Source: a virus
Length of the DNA stretch: 40,573 nt
Reading direction: 5' to 3' (one strand)
Virus record (IMG/VR): IMGVR_UViG_3300029258_002569
Location: 1-40,573 of that record
Positions 16,126-23,857 of this stretch are shown piece after piece. Made by a program: the position numbers and the translations under genes. A model generated the notes under the pieces. That model saw only the letters and a program-made list of their open reading frames with translations. It had not been told where the DNA came from and did not search any database. Numbering within the stretch: the stretch's first letter is position 1; each line of letters opens with the position of its first letter.

Positions 16126-17097
16126 GATAACCTCCTCCTTGTGGGCGAATGCGCCTGCAACCGCCCGGTTGAATTTCCCGCCCGCTGCGGGGCGGGACAC
16201 GATATCCACACTGTCGACCGCGAGAAACTCCAGGAGCTTCATCACGGACTTCCCCTCGATTACTTCTTTGACGGCCCGCACCGCGGTGTCGTATGACAGG
16301 CCGTAGATGGCCGCGCCCTGTTTGGCCGCCGCTGCCAGGTTCCTGCCCAGCCATGCATACGAATCCACGAAATGGAGAATTGCGGTAATGCCCCGGCCGG
16401 CCGCGTACTGCACGCCGTCCAGCCAGCCCGCCTTGTGCTTGATCAGCAGGCTCTTGATGTCGAACAGGCTCTCGTCCACATGCGTGGCCCCCTTGCCCGG
16501 GAGCTCGTAGATATTCACGTCCGCGTTGGTGAACAGGGCCGTGCCCTTTTCGAGTGCATCTTCAGGCAGGTACCAGCCGTTTTTGGTGAACCCCGGCTCG
16601 CACACCGTCACCTCCCAGGCCGTGCCCTCCGGGTCCTTTGCCTGATTTAGCCTGAGCAGCATGGTGAGCTGATCGTCCCGCTCGGCCTGCCGGGCCTGGG
16701 TTTCCACCCATACGCGCTCCACTTCCACGGGGCTGTCGCCAAGCTGGACATTGCCCTCCAGAATGGAATACGACAGCCGGTAATAGTTGCCCTCTTTCTC
16801 GTAGATGAGATACCCGCCGTAGACCTGGTTGAGATATGCATCCTGCCCGAATGTAGCTTCAATCGCCTCGTACAGCATGCGGTGTATATCATCCAGGCTC
16901 ACGTCCTGCTTGGCGCGCCAGGTGCCGTCATCGTCCTTCTCATACTTATTCTTGATGGCGCCCCAGGCAGCCTGCCGGGCCTTGTCCTCGTCGTCGCTGT
17001 CTGCCAGGGTGTCGTTGAACACCTGCACTCCCAGCTTGACGGCGCCCGCCGGCAGGCTCTTCAGCCAGTCCGGCGGATTCTTAATGGTATACGGCAT
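14473..17097 (-). CDS. ChaB-protease-scaffold-major capsid polyprotein
   Basis: 874 aa, GGAGG before ATG. Residues 1-63 are ChaB-like (MPYTIKNPPDWLKSLPAGAV ... ARQAAWGAIKNKYEK). About residues 70-320 are a prohead-protease region with THVDESLFDIKSLLIKHKAG, a GLSYD segment and LLEFLAVDSVDIVSRPAAGG, the end motif common to phage head proteases. About 325-470 is a charged, Pro/Gly-rich scaffold-like stretch (PADPPAGDGTGGTGTGDTGD). About 480-874 is a Mu T-like HK97-fold major capsid (FERALMAVDRAFGL, FRGIREMYAFFTGDPEV, TSSTFTYVLGNTLGRRLVKE, ITRKTIINDDISIVNRV, ending YVGSYKAAV). In Mu these are separate genes (I/Z and T). Fusion implies that cleavage releases mature capsid, unless most capsid comes from the nested start at 16125. 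Confidence 0.85.
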   Translation of the reverse strand: MPYTIKNPPDWLKSLPAGAVKLGVQVFNDTLADSDDEDKARQAAWGAIKNKYEKDDDGTWRAKQDVSLDDIHRMLYEAIEATFGQDAYLNQVYGGYLIYEKEGNYYRLSYSILEGNVQLGDSPVEVERVWVETQARQAERDDQLTMLLRLNQAKDPEGTAWEVTVCEPGFTKNGWYLPEDALEKGTALFTNADVNIYELPGKGATHVDESLFDIKSLLIKHKAGWLDGVQYAAGRGITAILHFVDSYAWLGRNLAAAAKQGAAIYGLSYDTAVRAVKEVIEGKSVMKLLEFLAVDSVDIVSRPAAGGKFNRAVAGAFAHKEEVIMNKQQLWDLITGVRPDLLKDKEFEKIEEAELTEIARMAMTPADPPAGDGTGGTGTGDTGDPGSGDNAPAMATKDDLARFRCEMDLDRALGASDLPEQAQKRIRAALSDTQGVRVFQAQELTDAVQGEKDYLASLTPKPDEGVPASGVRVGIGTFERALMAVDRAFGLRKEDLEMAARMETLDYQPFFTERIGAAGTRMRSVQDLEGYDQVPAFRGIREMYAFFTGDPEVTGFFNRQNLPPDLRSRMDVTSSTFTYVLGNTLGRRLVKEYKEPDYLENLLISVRKPVKDFRTQEAVKIGGFPDLSVVDPEAADYEEIAGITDEEVTYVLAQRGNILSITRKTIINDDISIVNRVVSKLGRAARRTHGQYVWDMYIDNDTCTDGTAVFTSGHGNLGSNALTHAYAWTAWTALAGMTEKDSGKYLGLLDGGVVLNLIGPPAIMNLITRIEKEEFYYSTNDLTDKLPNPLLGLIKGHALSLLSADANDWYMTVPPEVAELVEMGYLNGREEPEFFVADSPQSEQVFVADKIRHKIRHEYAGAPIDYVGSYKAAV

Positions 17098-17105
17098 AAC
17101 AACCT

Positions 17106-17192
17106 CCAGTTATCAGTTATCAGTCCCCCACCTGCGGCGGGGGCAGTAATCAGTTTCTTTGTTTTTACTGAACACTGAACACTGAACACTGA
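17106..17192. repeat. ACTGATN / CAGTGTTCAGT repeat with GC palindrome
   Basis: AGTTATCAGTTATCAGT, then a CCCC...GGGG palindrome (CCCCACCTGCGGCGGGGG), then CAGTAATCAGT and three ACTGAAC heptamers. The palindrome sits inside the heptamer repeat, as also at 22951 and 23387. Confidence 0.75.
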
Positions 17193-17594
17193 TTACTTGC
17201 TTTTCTTCCCCATCACCACGCGGGTCTTCTCGGGCGGTATCCCGTGCACGCGGATCGCGGCCAGCTTCCTCACGTCGCCGTCCTTTGCGTACCGCACCTT
17301 TGCACCGCCTGCAGTCAGGAGCACCGCCTGCTTGGTATGCGGATCGATGCGTCCCTTGACCAGGTACTTCTTGTCGATCCCGTAGGCCCTGCACCCCTCG
17401 TCGATCAGCTTCCTGTCGGCATCCGACAGGGGCCGCTCCCGGTTCGAATCCGGCGCCACGCTGGGGCCTTTCTCGGCCAAAGCCTTCTCGCGCTCATCCA
17501 GCTCCGCCTCCTTTTTCTCCAGGAATGCCTGAAGCTCCTTCAGCTCCTTTTCCCTGGCCTCCGGATCCTTGTTGTTTTGCTTGTCCGTTCCCAT
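17193..17594 (-). CDS. Coiled-coil head-module protein, unknown
   Basis: 133 aa. Residues 1-45 are a charged coiled coil (REKELKELQAFLEKKEAELD). The C-terminal half is globular and basic (ADRKLIDEGCRAYGIDKKYL ... KVRYAKDGDVRKLAAIRVHG). GGAGGG precedes the ATG. It lies between the F-like head protein and the protease-capsid gene, where Mu-like phages keep small assembly or protease-accessory genes. The stop codon is the first TAA of an ACTGATN repeat. No family recognised. Confidence 0.65.
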   Translation of the reverse strand: MGTDKQNNKDPEAREKELKELQAFLEKKEAELDEREKALAEKGPSVAPDSNRERPLSDADRKLIDEGCRAYGIDKKYLVKGRIDPHTKQAVLLTAGGAKVRYAKDGDVRKLAAIRVHGIPPEKTRVVMGKKSK

Positions 17595-17607
17595 GATCTT
17601 CCCTCCT

Positions 17608-17628
17608 TCAATTGAAAATTTTCAATTA
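17608..17628. repeat. TCAATTG-type palindrome at a stop codon
   Basis: TTCAATTGAAAATTTTCAATT; on the minus strand the stop of the F-like gene reads TAATTGAAAATTTTC, so the repeat begins within the stop codon. Confidence 0.75.
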
Positions 17629-18489
17629 AGCGGCAACAGATTGTTTTTCTGTTGCCGCTTCCCAGTCTTCATGATACGGGATGCTCGTGCACCCGCAGTT
17701 GATGGTATTGCCGGCCGAGCCCGCCGGATCCCGCGGATACATCAGCTCCTCGCCCTGTACGATAAAGGGCTGATCCACCGGGATCGGTCCCGGATCCCCG
17801 CCCGGGCCGTACGCCTGCGCCGCCGCCAGGTGCGACAGGCGCGGCACCTTGGGGCTGTGCCCGTAGTACCACTGCTTCTTGAGGCCCGGCACCACCCGGG
17901 CCGCGTGTTCCTTTCTGGCCTGGCCCGCCGCCTCCAGCACCCGGCCTGCCTCGGTGCGGGTGATGGTCTCGGCCCGGGCCGCGATGGACTTGAAGACGGA
18001 TTTATCCTTCAGGTTCCGGCCGATCGCCTGCATCACCTCATAGGGCTGCTTGCCGCCGGTCAAACCCAGGGTCAGCTCCTGGTTGATCTTTTTGATCGCA
18101 TCCTGGGTCAACCCCGTTACCAGATCCGCCGAAAAATCCTGTAATACCGAGAGCATGGTCATGTCGATCTCCGGGATGGCCTGGATGATCCCCACTTCCC
18201 GCAGGGGCAGGTCCACCCGGTCGATCCCCTGCTCCCAGAAACTGCGCTGCACATCCTGAAGCTCCACGCCGTATTTCCTGCCGAACTCGTTCAGGGCCCG
18301 GTCGATGGCGCTCTTGAGCTGGGGCAGGTAATAGACCTGCCAGTCCGTGGATGCCACGGCAGCGGCCACCTCTTTTCTGGCATTCGCCAGGATCCCCACG
18401 GCCCGCTTCACGGCCTGATCCTCAAGCTTATCCGCCTGTTTGATCAACTGATCGATCTTGCGTTTAAACTGTTGTTCCTTCGTTGCCAT
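17626..18489 (-). CDS. Mu F-like minor head protein (head morphogenesis)
   Basis: 287 aa. It has the Phage_Mu_F / SPP1 gp7 pattern: AETITRTEAGRVLEAAGQAR (RTE motif), LKKQWYYGHSPKVPRLSHLA, PFIVQGEELMYPRDPAGSAG, then NTINCGCTSIPYHEDW. The conserved INCxC end is present. The N-terminal 120 residues are helical and resemble the portal-contacting part. It follows the portal gene, as expected. The leader is wholly repeat sequence and no Shine-Dalgarno is visible before the ATG at 18489. Confidence 0.88.
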   Translation of the reverse strand: MATKEQQFKRKIDQLIKQADKLEDQAVKRAVGILANARKEVAAAVASTDWQVYYLPQLKSAIDRALNEFGRKYGVELQDVQRSFWEQGIDRVDLPLREVGIIQAIPEIDMTMLSVLQDFSADLVTGLTQDAIKKINQELTLGLTGGKQPYEVMQAIGRNLKDKSVFKSIAARAETITRTEAGRVLEAAGQARKEHAARVVPGLKKQWYYGHSPKVPRLSHLAAAQAYGPGGDPGPIPVDQPFIVQGEELMYPRDPAGSAGNTINCGCTSIPYHEDWEAATEKQSVAA

Positions 18490-18490
18490 C

Positions 18491-18603
18491 TTTTAATTGA
18501 AAATTTTCAATGGTTCGACCTTGCTCACCACCATGAGCTTGTCGAATGGTTGAAAATTGAAAATTGAAGGCCTTCTGGCTTCCTTGCCTCCTAGCCTTCG
18601 AGC
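18491..18603. repeat. Composite repeat with 39-nt GTCGAA palindrome and CTAGCC units
   Basis: TCAATTG-type repeats flank a 39-nt palindromic element at 18511-18549 (TTCGACCTTGCTC ... GAGCTTGTCGAA), followed by further TGAAAAT units and CTTCCTTGCCTCCTAGCC. The 39-nt element is an exact reverse complement of 33599-33637. Confidence 0.8.
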
Positions 18604-20024
18604 ATCTTTTCATAGTCTTTTTGATCTTCCGGCCGTTGCTTCCCGATCTCCCTTTCTTCCTCCTCCGGGTCGATGTCATAGCCCAGCATGCCCACCAGAA
18701 ACGAATACAGCCGCCGGGCGGTTTTCGTGCTGATCCAGGTGTTCTGCTCGGCCAGGCTCAGCGAGGTGGTGATCTGGGGCATGGCATTGGTCATGGCCGT
18801 GGTATCGCTGCGCGAGATCTCGGGCATGTTCACCGTAAAGCCGGCATCGGCCTGCTGCTCGGTGAGCCGCCCGTGGACCGCGGCCTGATCCAGCACGAAC
18901 CGGATCACCTGGCCGTAGATGAACTTGATCAAAAGCTGGCGCTCTTCCAGATCCTTGACCGGCACCTGGCCGAACTGCTCGGCCTCGGTCTGGTACGCCT
19001 TGCCCCCGCCGCCGAACCAACTCTCGGGCCGGCGCAGCGCGCCCAGGATAAAGCCCTTGCCCATGTCGAAGCCGGAGCGGTAGTCGTGGGCCTTCAGATC
19101 GGGCGCCACCGCGCCCCACTCCACATTCTCGTTGTGGGCGCGCAAGGCCCCCGGGTTGGGCGGGGCCTGGTTCCGCAGCCAGTCCCTGATCTCTTCCTCG
19201 GTCATGCCCTTGAGCTGGATATCCCAGATGAAATTCAGCAATAATTCGGCCCGCTCCAGGTAGTTGTACCCGTACCGCTCCAGGCTGTCGATCCAGTCGA
19301 ACAGGGTCAGGTAGTCCGACCGGCCCCGGGGCGAGTTGGGCGGGTGATTCAGGGCAAAGAAGAAGCACTCGCCGTTGAGCCGGCCGAAGGTCTTGGAGCC
19401 GCCGTTCGCATCCCGCCTGATCGCGTTGAGCTTCCTGCCGGTCCCGCCGGTGCGTCCGTAGAGCTCGACCTGCACGATCTCCTTTACGTTGTGCGCGCTC
19501 ACAATGATATCCTTGACGGTGCTCGGATCCGCATACCCCAGGGTTACATGCCCGTTTGCCGGGTTCACCTCCACGGGCCAGACCTGCTCGCCCAGGATGC
19601 TCAGCCACATCATGAGGTTGGGAAAGTCGATATCCAGGTTGTTGACCGGATCGTCCCTGAACGCATCCACCACCTCCTGGGCCTTTTCATCCGTGCACTG
19701 CACCGTAACCGGCTCGGAAAACAGGAACTTCTTGTCCAGCTCGGCCAGGCCCTTGAACATGGGCGAGGAGTCGAACATGAAGTACCCGATCTCGAACATG
19801 CGCTCCTGATTCAGGGTGCTCAGGTCCCGCCGCTGCGGGCTGCCTCCGGAAAGCCGCCGGTATCCCTCGCCGTGCGGATCGTAGTCGGCCATGATGGGCA
19901 GGCTCATCTTTGCCCTGCGCACGCCCGCCGTGACCTCCCGCTCGATCACATCCGCCGCCAGAAACCTGACGATTTTTTCCTTAATGCCCATAAGCTTGCT
20001 AAGCCGCCTCACGAAATCGACCAA
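18591..20024 (-). CDS. Portal protein (Mu gp29 / DUF935 family)
   Basis: 477 aa from the first ATG; an alternative start MGIKEKIVRF at 19991 gives 466 aa, and neither has a strong Shine-Dalgarno. Family features: ERMFEIGYFMFDSSPMFKGL, FRDDPVNNLDIDFPNLMMWLSILGEQVWPVE, GYADPSTVKDIIV, the central LFDWIDSLERYGYNYLERAE helix, and C-terminal YSFLVGMLGYDIDPEEEE. It makes the dodecameric ring through which DNA enters the head and overlaps the terminase stop by 26 bp. The end lies in a CTAGCC repeat. Confidence 0.85.
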   Translation of the reverse strand: MVDFVRRLSKLMGIKEKIVRFLAADVIEREVTAGVRRAKMSLPIMADYDPHGEGYRRLSGGSPQRRDLSTLNQERMFEIGYFMFDSSPMFKGLAELDKKFLFSEPVTVQCTDEKAQEVVDAFRDDPVNNLDIDFPNLMMWLSILGEQVWPVEVNPANGHVTLGYADPSTVKDIIVSAHNVKEIVQVELYGRTGGTGRKLNAIRRDANGGSKTFGRLNGECFFFALNHPPNSPRGRSDYLTLFDWIDSLERYGYNYLERAELLLNFIWDIQLKGMTEEEIRDWLRNQAPPNPGALRAHNENVEWGAVAPDLKAHDYRSGFDMGKGFILGALRRPESWFGGGGKAYQTEAEQFGQVPVKDLEERQLLIKFIYGQVIRFVLDQAAVHGRLTEQQADAGFTVNMPEISRSDTTAMTNAMPQITTSLSLAEQNTWISTKTARRLYSFLVGMLGYDIDPEEEEREIGKQRPEDQKDYEKMLEG

Positions 20025-21570
20025 ATGTTTTTCCCAGGCGGGAAATGAGTCCCGGCCGATAGAATCCTATTGTTTCCCGATCTTCTGGCTCCTTACCCGC
20101 ACAAGCGGCCTTGCCGGTGCCCTCCACCAGGCTTACCGCGCCTTCCAGGGCGTCGGGGCCGTCGTCGTTCATGTTGGTGTCCATGATATAAATGAGCTGC
20201 TCCACCAGCAGATCCTGATCGGAGTGGCCCTTGACAAACCGGAGTTTGCCGAACTCCACCAGGGGCGAGATCCGGTTGACGATGCGGGCGATCTTGTCCG
20301 TGGCGTGGCGCTCCTTGATCAGGCGCACATGGCGGCCGGCCCTGTTCGCATAGGCCTTGTATGAATCAATGAGAAAGTCTTCGAACATATTGATCTCCAC
20401 GCCCATGCCGCACCCGAATTCCTTATCGATGGCCCAGACCATGCCCCACATCTCATTGACCGTGGCGTGGCGGATCCAGGCATGGAGCACGTCCATGAGG
20501 CCGGCCTCAGGGTCGCGGCCCACCACCACGATGGCCTTGTAATCATTGGTCTCGGCGCTCTTGCCCGAGGGATCAAGGAACGCGCCGATCTTCCATGCTT
20601 TGCGCACCATGATATCCGGGGGCGGCACATAGATAAGCCATGATTCGCGGATAGGCGAATCCTCGGCCCCCACCCGGTTGCGCATTTCCTTGTTGAACCG
20701 CACCGTGCCCATCTGGCGCCGGCGCTTTTCCAGCCGCTCCAGAGACCAGAGGGCCGGCCACAGGGGCGTGCCGTCTTCCCGGACGGCGTCGTATTCCCTG
20801 CCGGGATAGAGCGGCTCGCCGGTTTCCTCATCCTTGGCTTTCAGGAGCTGATCCAGGATGGAGCGGGGCGCGAATTTGTTGCCCACCATCAGGAATGAAA
20901 ACCCGTCGGCAAGCGAGCCCAGCACGGCCTGGAGCAACCAGTCCAGGCCCTCCTTGACCAGCTTCGGATTCTTGACGTTCTTGTCGTTTTCCAGGTCGTC
21001 CACGATGACGCGGTCGGGCCGATACTGGAGATTTTTCAGGCCCCGCACCTTTTCGCCCCTGCCCCGTGCCAGAATCCGCACACCCTGGGCCGTGACGAAA
21101 TCGCTGTCCCGCCACTTGCGGCCGGTGAGCTGGCCGAAGTCGTGGCGCAGCCGCGGATTTTCTTCCAGCTCGATCCGGATCGGCAGCGTGAACCCGGTGG
21201 CCTGGTCTCCCGAATCCGAGATGATTATAATAAAATGCCGCAGCTCATAGACCGTGTCGTGCACGGGCACGCCGAAGGTGAAAAAGGTGGATTTGGCATG
21301 TTCCCGGGGCGCGGCCACGGGCACGATTTCATCGATGATATCCGCAAGCTCGGCCCATTCCTCGTGAAAGTCCTCGAACTCGGCATAGAAATAATGGGGC
21401 AGATAGGTCTTGAGAAAATAGAGCCGGTCCCTTTTGCCGCGGTCGATACGCTCTTTTTGTTTTTCCGGGCTGTCGTCTTCAAAGGGCGAGACGCTCTTCT
21501 GGACCCAGGACTTAAGCTCGTCCGCCCATCGGTCGAACTGGTATTCGGTTAATTTAGGCCGCTTTTTCAT
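19999..21570 (-). CDS. Terminase large subunit (Mu gp28-like)
   Basis: 523 aa. ATPase part: Walker A-like APREHAKST at residues 87-95, Walker B VIVDDLE at 188-194, and the SFLMVGNKF coupling region. Nuclease part: FLDPSGKSAETNDYKAIVVV with D333 and DDGPDALEG with D473 as likely metal ligands. It packages DNA headfull-wise from an integrated copy in Mu-like phages. It follows the small-subunit gene, with a short unknown gene between, and overlaps both neighbours. Confidence 0.9.
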   Translation of the reverse strand: MKKRPKLTEYQFDRWADELKSWVQKSVSPFEDDSPEKQKERIDRGKRDRLYFLKTYLPHYFYAEFEDFHEEWAELADIIDEIVPVAAPREHAKSTFFTFGVPVHDTVYELRHFIIIISDSGDQATGFTLPIRIELEENPRLRHDFGQLTGRKWRDSDFVTAQGVRILARGRGEKVRGLKNLQYRPDRVIVDDLENDKNVKNPKLVKEGLDWLLQAVLGSLADGFSFLMVGNKFAPRSILDQLLKAKDEETGEPLYPGREYDAVREDGTPLWPALWSLERLEKRRRQMGTVRFNKEMRNRVGAEDSPIRESWLIYVPPPDIMVRKAWKIGAFLDPSGKSAETNDYKAIVVVGRDPEAGLMDVLHAWIRHATVNEMWGMVWAIDKEFGCGMGVEINMFEDFLIDSYKAYANRAGRHVRLIKERHATDKIARIVNRISPLVEFGKLRFVKGHSDQDLLVEQLIYIMDTNMNDDGPDALEGAVSLVEGTGKAACAGKEPEDRETIGFYRPGLISRLGKTFGRFREAA

Positions 21571-21802
21571 GTACTGATATTTGCGGCATTATGATTGCCG
21601 CAGGAAGTTGATTAAGCCATTCGTTTAATCTGGCTGCGTCCACTGGACTAATATCCCCCGCATTTATTACGAGTGAATAATTTATTGGCCGATGACCCTT
21701 ATGCTTAAGACCTTTGAGCTTTCCCAACAAGGGCACCTGCCATTTAAATCCATCATGCCAATAAAATGAAACATAGCCTGAAATCAATTTTCTTACCTGC
21801 AA
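21554..21802 (-). CDS. Unknown 82-aa protein between terminase subunits
   Basis: No recognised family: RKLISGYVSFYWHDGFKWQV ... PINYSLVINAGDISPVDAARLNEWLNQLP. Composition looks protein-like but the DNA is more AT-rich than its neighbours. The only in-frame start after the upstream stop is a TTG at 21802, with no clear Shine-Dalgarno, so it may depend on coupling. It overlaps the terminase start by 17 bp. It could be an inserted gene. Confidence 0.5.
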   Translation of the reverse strand: MQVRKLISGYVSFYWHDGFKWQVPLLGKLKGLKHKGHRPINYSLVINAGDISPVDAARLNEWLNQLPAAIIMPQISVHEKAA

Positions 21803-21817
21803 TACAGAGATCCGTTT

Positions 21818-22273
21818 CTACGCTTGCGCATGCTCATTTTTGAACCGGTTTATAATCAGATCGAAATTACGGGCAAATCCACGGAAGGCCTCGGGATCGA
21901 TCTCCCTGAGCACCGCGGCCGTGAATTGCATGGCCTCCAGAAACAGCCGGGGCCGGTCTACCTGGACCTGCTGCATTTTGTTGATATACTCCTTGATCTT
22001 GATGGCGTTGCCGGCGTGCACCACCTGCGGATCCTTGCTGGAAATGCCTTCCCTGATCATGGTCAGTTTCAGATCAATGGTCTTTTCTTCGATCTCCGCC
22101 AACTTTCGCTGATAGTCCTTGCGCCGTGCAAACCAATCTTCTGTCGATGACCATCGTTTGAGGGATTGCACCGAAATCCCGGTTTCCGCCGCCACTTCGT
22201 CGAGCGTGAGATCACTGTGAATATAGAGCTTTTCCGCCCGCTCGCGGTGTTCGAACGAAATAGGTTTAACCAC
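21818..22273 (-). CDS. Terminase small subunit-like (Mu gp27 / DUF1804 type)
   Basis: 151 aa, GTG start. An N-terminal helix-turn-helix (SDLTLDEVAAETGISVQSLK, then RWSSTEDWFARRKDYQ) is the DNA-recognition domain of small terminases. It is followed by a long helical region (AEIEEKTIDLKLTMIREGIS) for oligomerisation and a C-terminal segment ending NRFKNEHAQA. It overlaps the previous gene by 8 bp. Confidence 0.8.
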   Translation of the reverse strand: MVKPISFEHRERAEKLYIHSDLTLDEVAAETGISVQSLKRWSSTEDWFARRKDYQRKLAEIEEKTIDLKLTMIREGISSKDPQVVHAGNAIKIKEYINKMQQVQVDRPRLFLEAMQFTAAVLREIDPEAFRGFARNFDLIINRFKNEHAQA

Positions 22274-22523
22274 GGCCTAAATCCTGTTTGATCGTTTCGA
22301 TCTCTGAGAGCAGCTGGTGATACTGCCCCAGCATTCGGATCAAGTCTTCCATAGCCTCTGCAGCAACCAGAATATCGATCTGATCCAGCGGAATATAGGG
22401 ATCGAGCTTGGAGCGGATCAGATCGCGCACCGGCTCGCATCTGACCGTAAGCTCTTTTGCCTCGTATTGCTTGCTCAATAGTCGCGCTTCATGCTGCAAT
22501 CGTTCTCGACGTAAGTCGCTCAT
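22266..22523 (-). CDS. Small helical packaging-region protein
   Basis: 85 aa, helical, with the amphipathic pattern RRERLQHEARLLSKQYEAKE and a C-terminal coiled coil (LIRMLGQYHQLLSEIETIKQ). GGAG precedes the ATG by 9 bases. It sits directly before the terminase small-subunit gene, matching the small gp26-like helical genes of Mu-like phages. No specific function is assigned. Confidence 0.6.
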   Translation of the reverse strand: MSDLRRERLQHEARLLSKQYEAKELTVRCEPVRDLIRSKLDPYIPLDQIDILVAAEAMEDLIRMLGQYHQLLSEIETIKQDLGRG

Positions 22524-22540
22524 GATATTCGCTCCGCGAA

Positions 22541-22617
22541 TAGGCTAGGACGCTTGAGGCTTGGACGCTAGAAGGCTTTAAGGCATCTCAGCTTTCTGGC
22601 TTCCTAGCCTTCTTGCC
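22541..22617. repeat. TAGGACGCTTGAGGC / TTCCTAGCC block
   Basis: CTAGGACG, CTTGAGGC, TTGGACGC, TAGAAGGC ... CTTTCTGG, CTTCCTAG, CCTTCTTG units fill the gap between two genes. Confidence 0.7.
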
Positions 22618-22927
22618 GTCCCCCTGCTTTCTTTTCCAGTCTGACCATCGGGCAGAACTGGTTGGTGTTGATGGCGTCCGTCATTTTCTGCATGGCCGTG
22701 GTATTCATGATCACCACGTCCTTGAGATCCTGGGCCAGGCCCTGATAGGACTGCACCAGCTTCACGTTGTTCTCGTACATCTTGCGCTGTTCCGCCATGT
22801 CGGTCTTGTACCGCTCCAGGATCTTGCGCAGGGCCTTGGAGTCGAAATACCAGATCATGACGATCACGCCCACCAGGCCGAAGGCCCGGAAGATTTCCAG
22901 CAGTCCCGCGAGGTTGATGGTTTCCAT
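22604..22927 (-). CDS. Membrane-anchored coiled-coil protein
   Basis: 107 aa. One transmembrane helix (about residues 6-27, LAGLLEIFRAFGLVGVIVMI) is followed by a cytosolic or periplasmic coiled coil (LRKILERYKTDMAEQRKMYE ... YQGLAQDLKDVVIMNTTAMQ). Shape and position near lysis genes fit an inner-membrane spanin or a phage accessory membrane protein. The distance from the lipoprotein gene (two genes away) makes spanin pairing uncertain. Its C-terminus (RQEG) and stop lie in a CTAGCC repeat. Confidence 0.6.
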   Translation of the reverse strand: METINLAGLLEIFRAFGLVGVIVMIWYFDSKALRKILERYKTDMAEQRKMYENNVKLVQSYQGLAQDLKDVVIMNTTAMQKMTDAINTNQFCPMVRLEKKAGGRQEG

Positions 22928-22928
22928 A

Positions 22929-22979
22929 CAAATCCAGTAGTCAGTCTCCCCGCAAGCGGGGATCAGTGTTCAGTCAGAC
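22929..22979. repeat. CAGTNNTCAGT repeat with CCCCGC palindrome
   Basis: CCAGTAGTCAGTCTC, then CCCCGCAAGCGGGG (a perfect CCCCGC/GCGGGG hairpin), then ATCAGTGTTCAGTCAG. It is the same build as 17106-17192. Confidence 0.7.
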
Positions 22980-22985
22980 GGCGAA

Positions 22986-23333
22986 TTATTCCGAAGAAAC
23001 ACGGAGGCCGGTCGGTGCCCCCGGAACCGCCTTGGTAAAGTCGAAAGGGTCGGATAACGCGCTCTCTCCCCAGACGTTCTTCGCGGCCGCCTGAACCGTG
23101 TGTGCGCCGTCCGGTACCCCTGCCAGGTCATACCAGAGCACCACGGTGCCGTCGCCCATATCCTTTGCCGGAAACAGGCCCTGGTCCGCGCCGTCCAGCA
23201 CCACGCGGTATTCATCCACGCCGGTCTGCGGATCGGCCGTCAAAAACGGATTGCCAAACGCCAGCGCCGGTATGAGCATCATTGCAATAACGAGAAACAA
23301 GAAACGAGTAACGAGTAACGAGATTGATCGCAT
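22986..23333 (-). CDS. Small secreted fibronectin-like protein
   Basis: 115 aa. The N-terminus is a signal peptide (MRSISLLVTRFLFLVIAMM, then ALAFG as a likely cleavage site). The mature part, VDEYRVVLDGADQGLFPAKD ... GVPDGAHTVQAAAKNVWGES, then VPGAPTGLRVSSE, is a single fibronectin type III-like beta sandwich. The signal peptide is partly encoded by an ACGAGTA-type heptamer repeat (23289-23325). It lies between the membrane coiled-coil and lipoprotein genes. Export suggests a periplasmic or surface role; function unknown. Confidence 0.6.
   Translation of the reverse strand: MRSISLLVTRFLFLVIAMMLIPALAFGNPFLTADPQTGVDEYRVVLDGADQGLFPAKDMGDGTVVLWYDLAGVPDGAHTVQAAAKNVWGESALSDPFDFTKAVPGAPTGLRVSSE
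23289..23325. repeat. ACGAGTA-type heptamer repeat inside a coding region
   Basis: ACGAGAAACAAGAAACGAGT followed by AACGAGTAACGAG gives tandem ACGAG(T/A)A units. On the minus strand it encodes LVTRFLFLVI, the core of the signal peptide of the 115-aa protein. Confidence 0.7.
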
Positions 23334-23351
23334 AATAAACCCCCTTTAAAA

Positions 23352-23437
23352 TCCAGTGATCAGTCATCAGTCTCCCGCCTGCGGCGAGAGCAGTAATCAG
23401 TTTTTTACTGAACACTGAACACTGTTTACTGATTACT
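23352..23437. repeat. ACTGATN / ACTGAAC repeat with CCCGC palindrome
   Basis: CCAGTGATCAGTCATCAGT, then CCCGCCTGCGGCGAG, then CAGTAATCAG, ACTGAAC, ACTGAAC, ACTGTTT and ACTGATTAC. The minus strand provides the last codons (SNQ) and TAA of the lipoprotein gene. Confidence 0.75.
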
Positions 23438-23857
23438 TTCTTCCTGCGCTGCGCCAAGCCCCTCTCTGAACCCGGCCAGCACGATCTTGACCATCGCCAT
23501 ATAGTCGCCGGTCAGAAACGGCAGGTCCGGGGGCTGGAGCTTGGGAAATTCCAACAATCGGACTAGCTTCTTGAGCTGCATCTCCAGAAACGGCTCGTCA
23601 ACCACCAGGTCGAACCCCTTGACCAGCAAGCTCTCGTAGCTCAGCACGGTGTCGCCTTGGTCCAGGGCCGTAATCTCGTCGAGCCAGGCATTCCACTGCG
23701 GGATCTTATCCACGTTGTTCCGGCCCACGTAGTAGCCGATGGTGGAGGCGCTGATGTCAGCCGCCGTCTCGGTGGTCGCGTCTTTCTTGATCGAGACGCC
23801 GGCGCACCCGGTCAAGAAGAGTGTCGCCAGTATCAGGGTCAATAGTTTTGTTTTCAT
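23426..23857 (-). CDS. Phage lipoprotein
   Basis: 143 aa with a lipoprotein signal: MKTKLLTLILATLFLTGC, where LTGC is a lipobox and Cys18 the acylated residue. The mature protein is helical (AADISASTIGYYVGRNNVD, IPQWNAWLDEITALDQGDTV) and is larger than Rz1-type o-spanins. Phage lipoproteins of this type occur next to lysis genes. The 5' end overlaps a 55-codon frame by about 100 bp in another frame, an Rz/Rz1-like arrangement. Confidence 0.75.
   Translation of the reverse strand: MKTKLLTLILATLFLTGCAGVSIKKDATTETAADISASTIGYYVGRNNVDKIPQWNAWLDEITALDQGDTVLSYESLLVKGFDLVVDEPFLEMQLKKLVRLLEFPKLQPPDLPFLTGDYMAMVKIVLAGFREGLGAAQEESNQ

Noticed and set aside
22604-22927. Inner-membrane spanin paired with the lipoprotein
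   Set aside because: Topology is compatible, but the genes are separated by the fibronectin-like gene and are in the wrong order for an Rz/Rz1 pair; kept only as a possibility.
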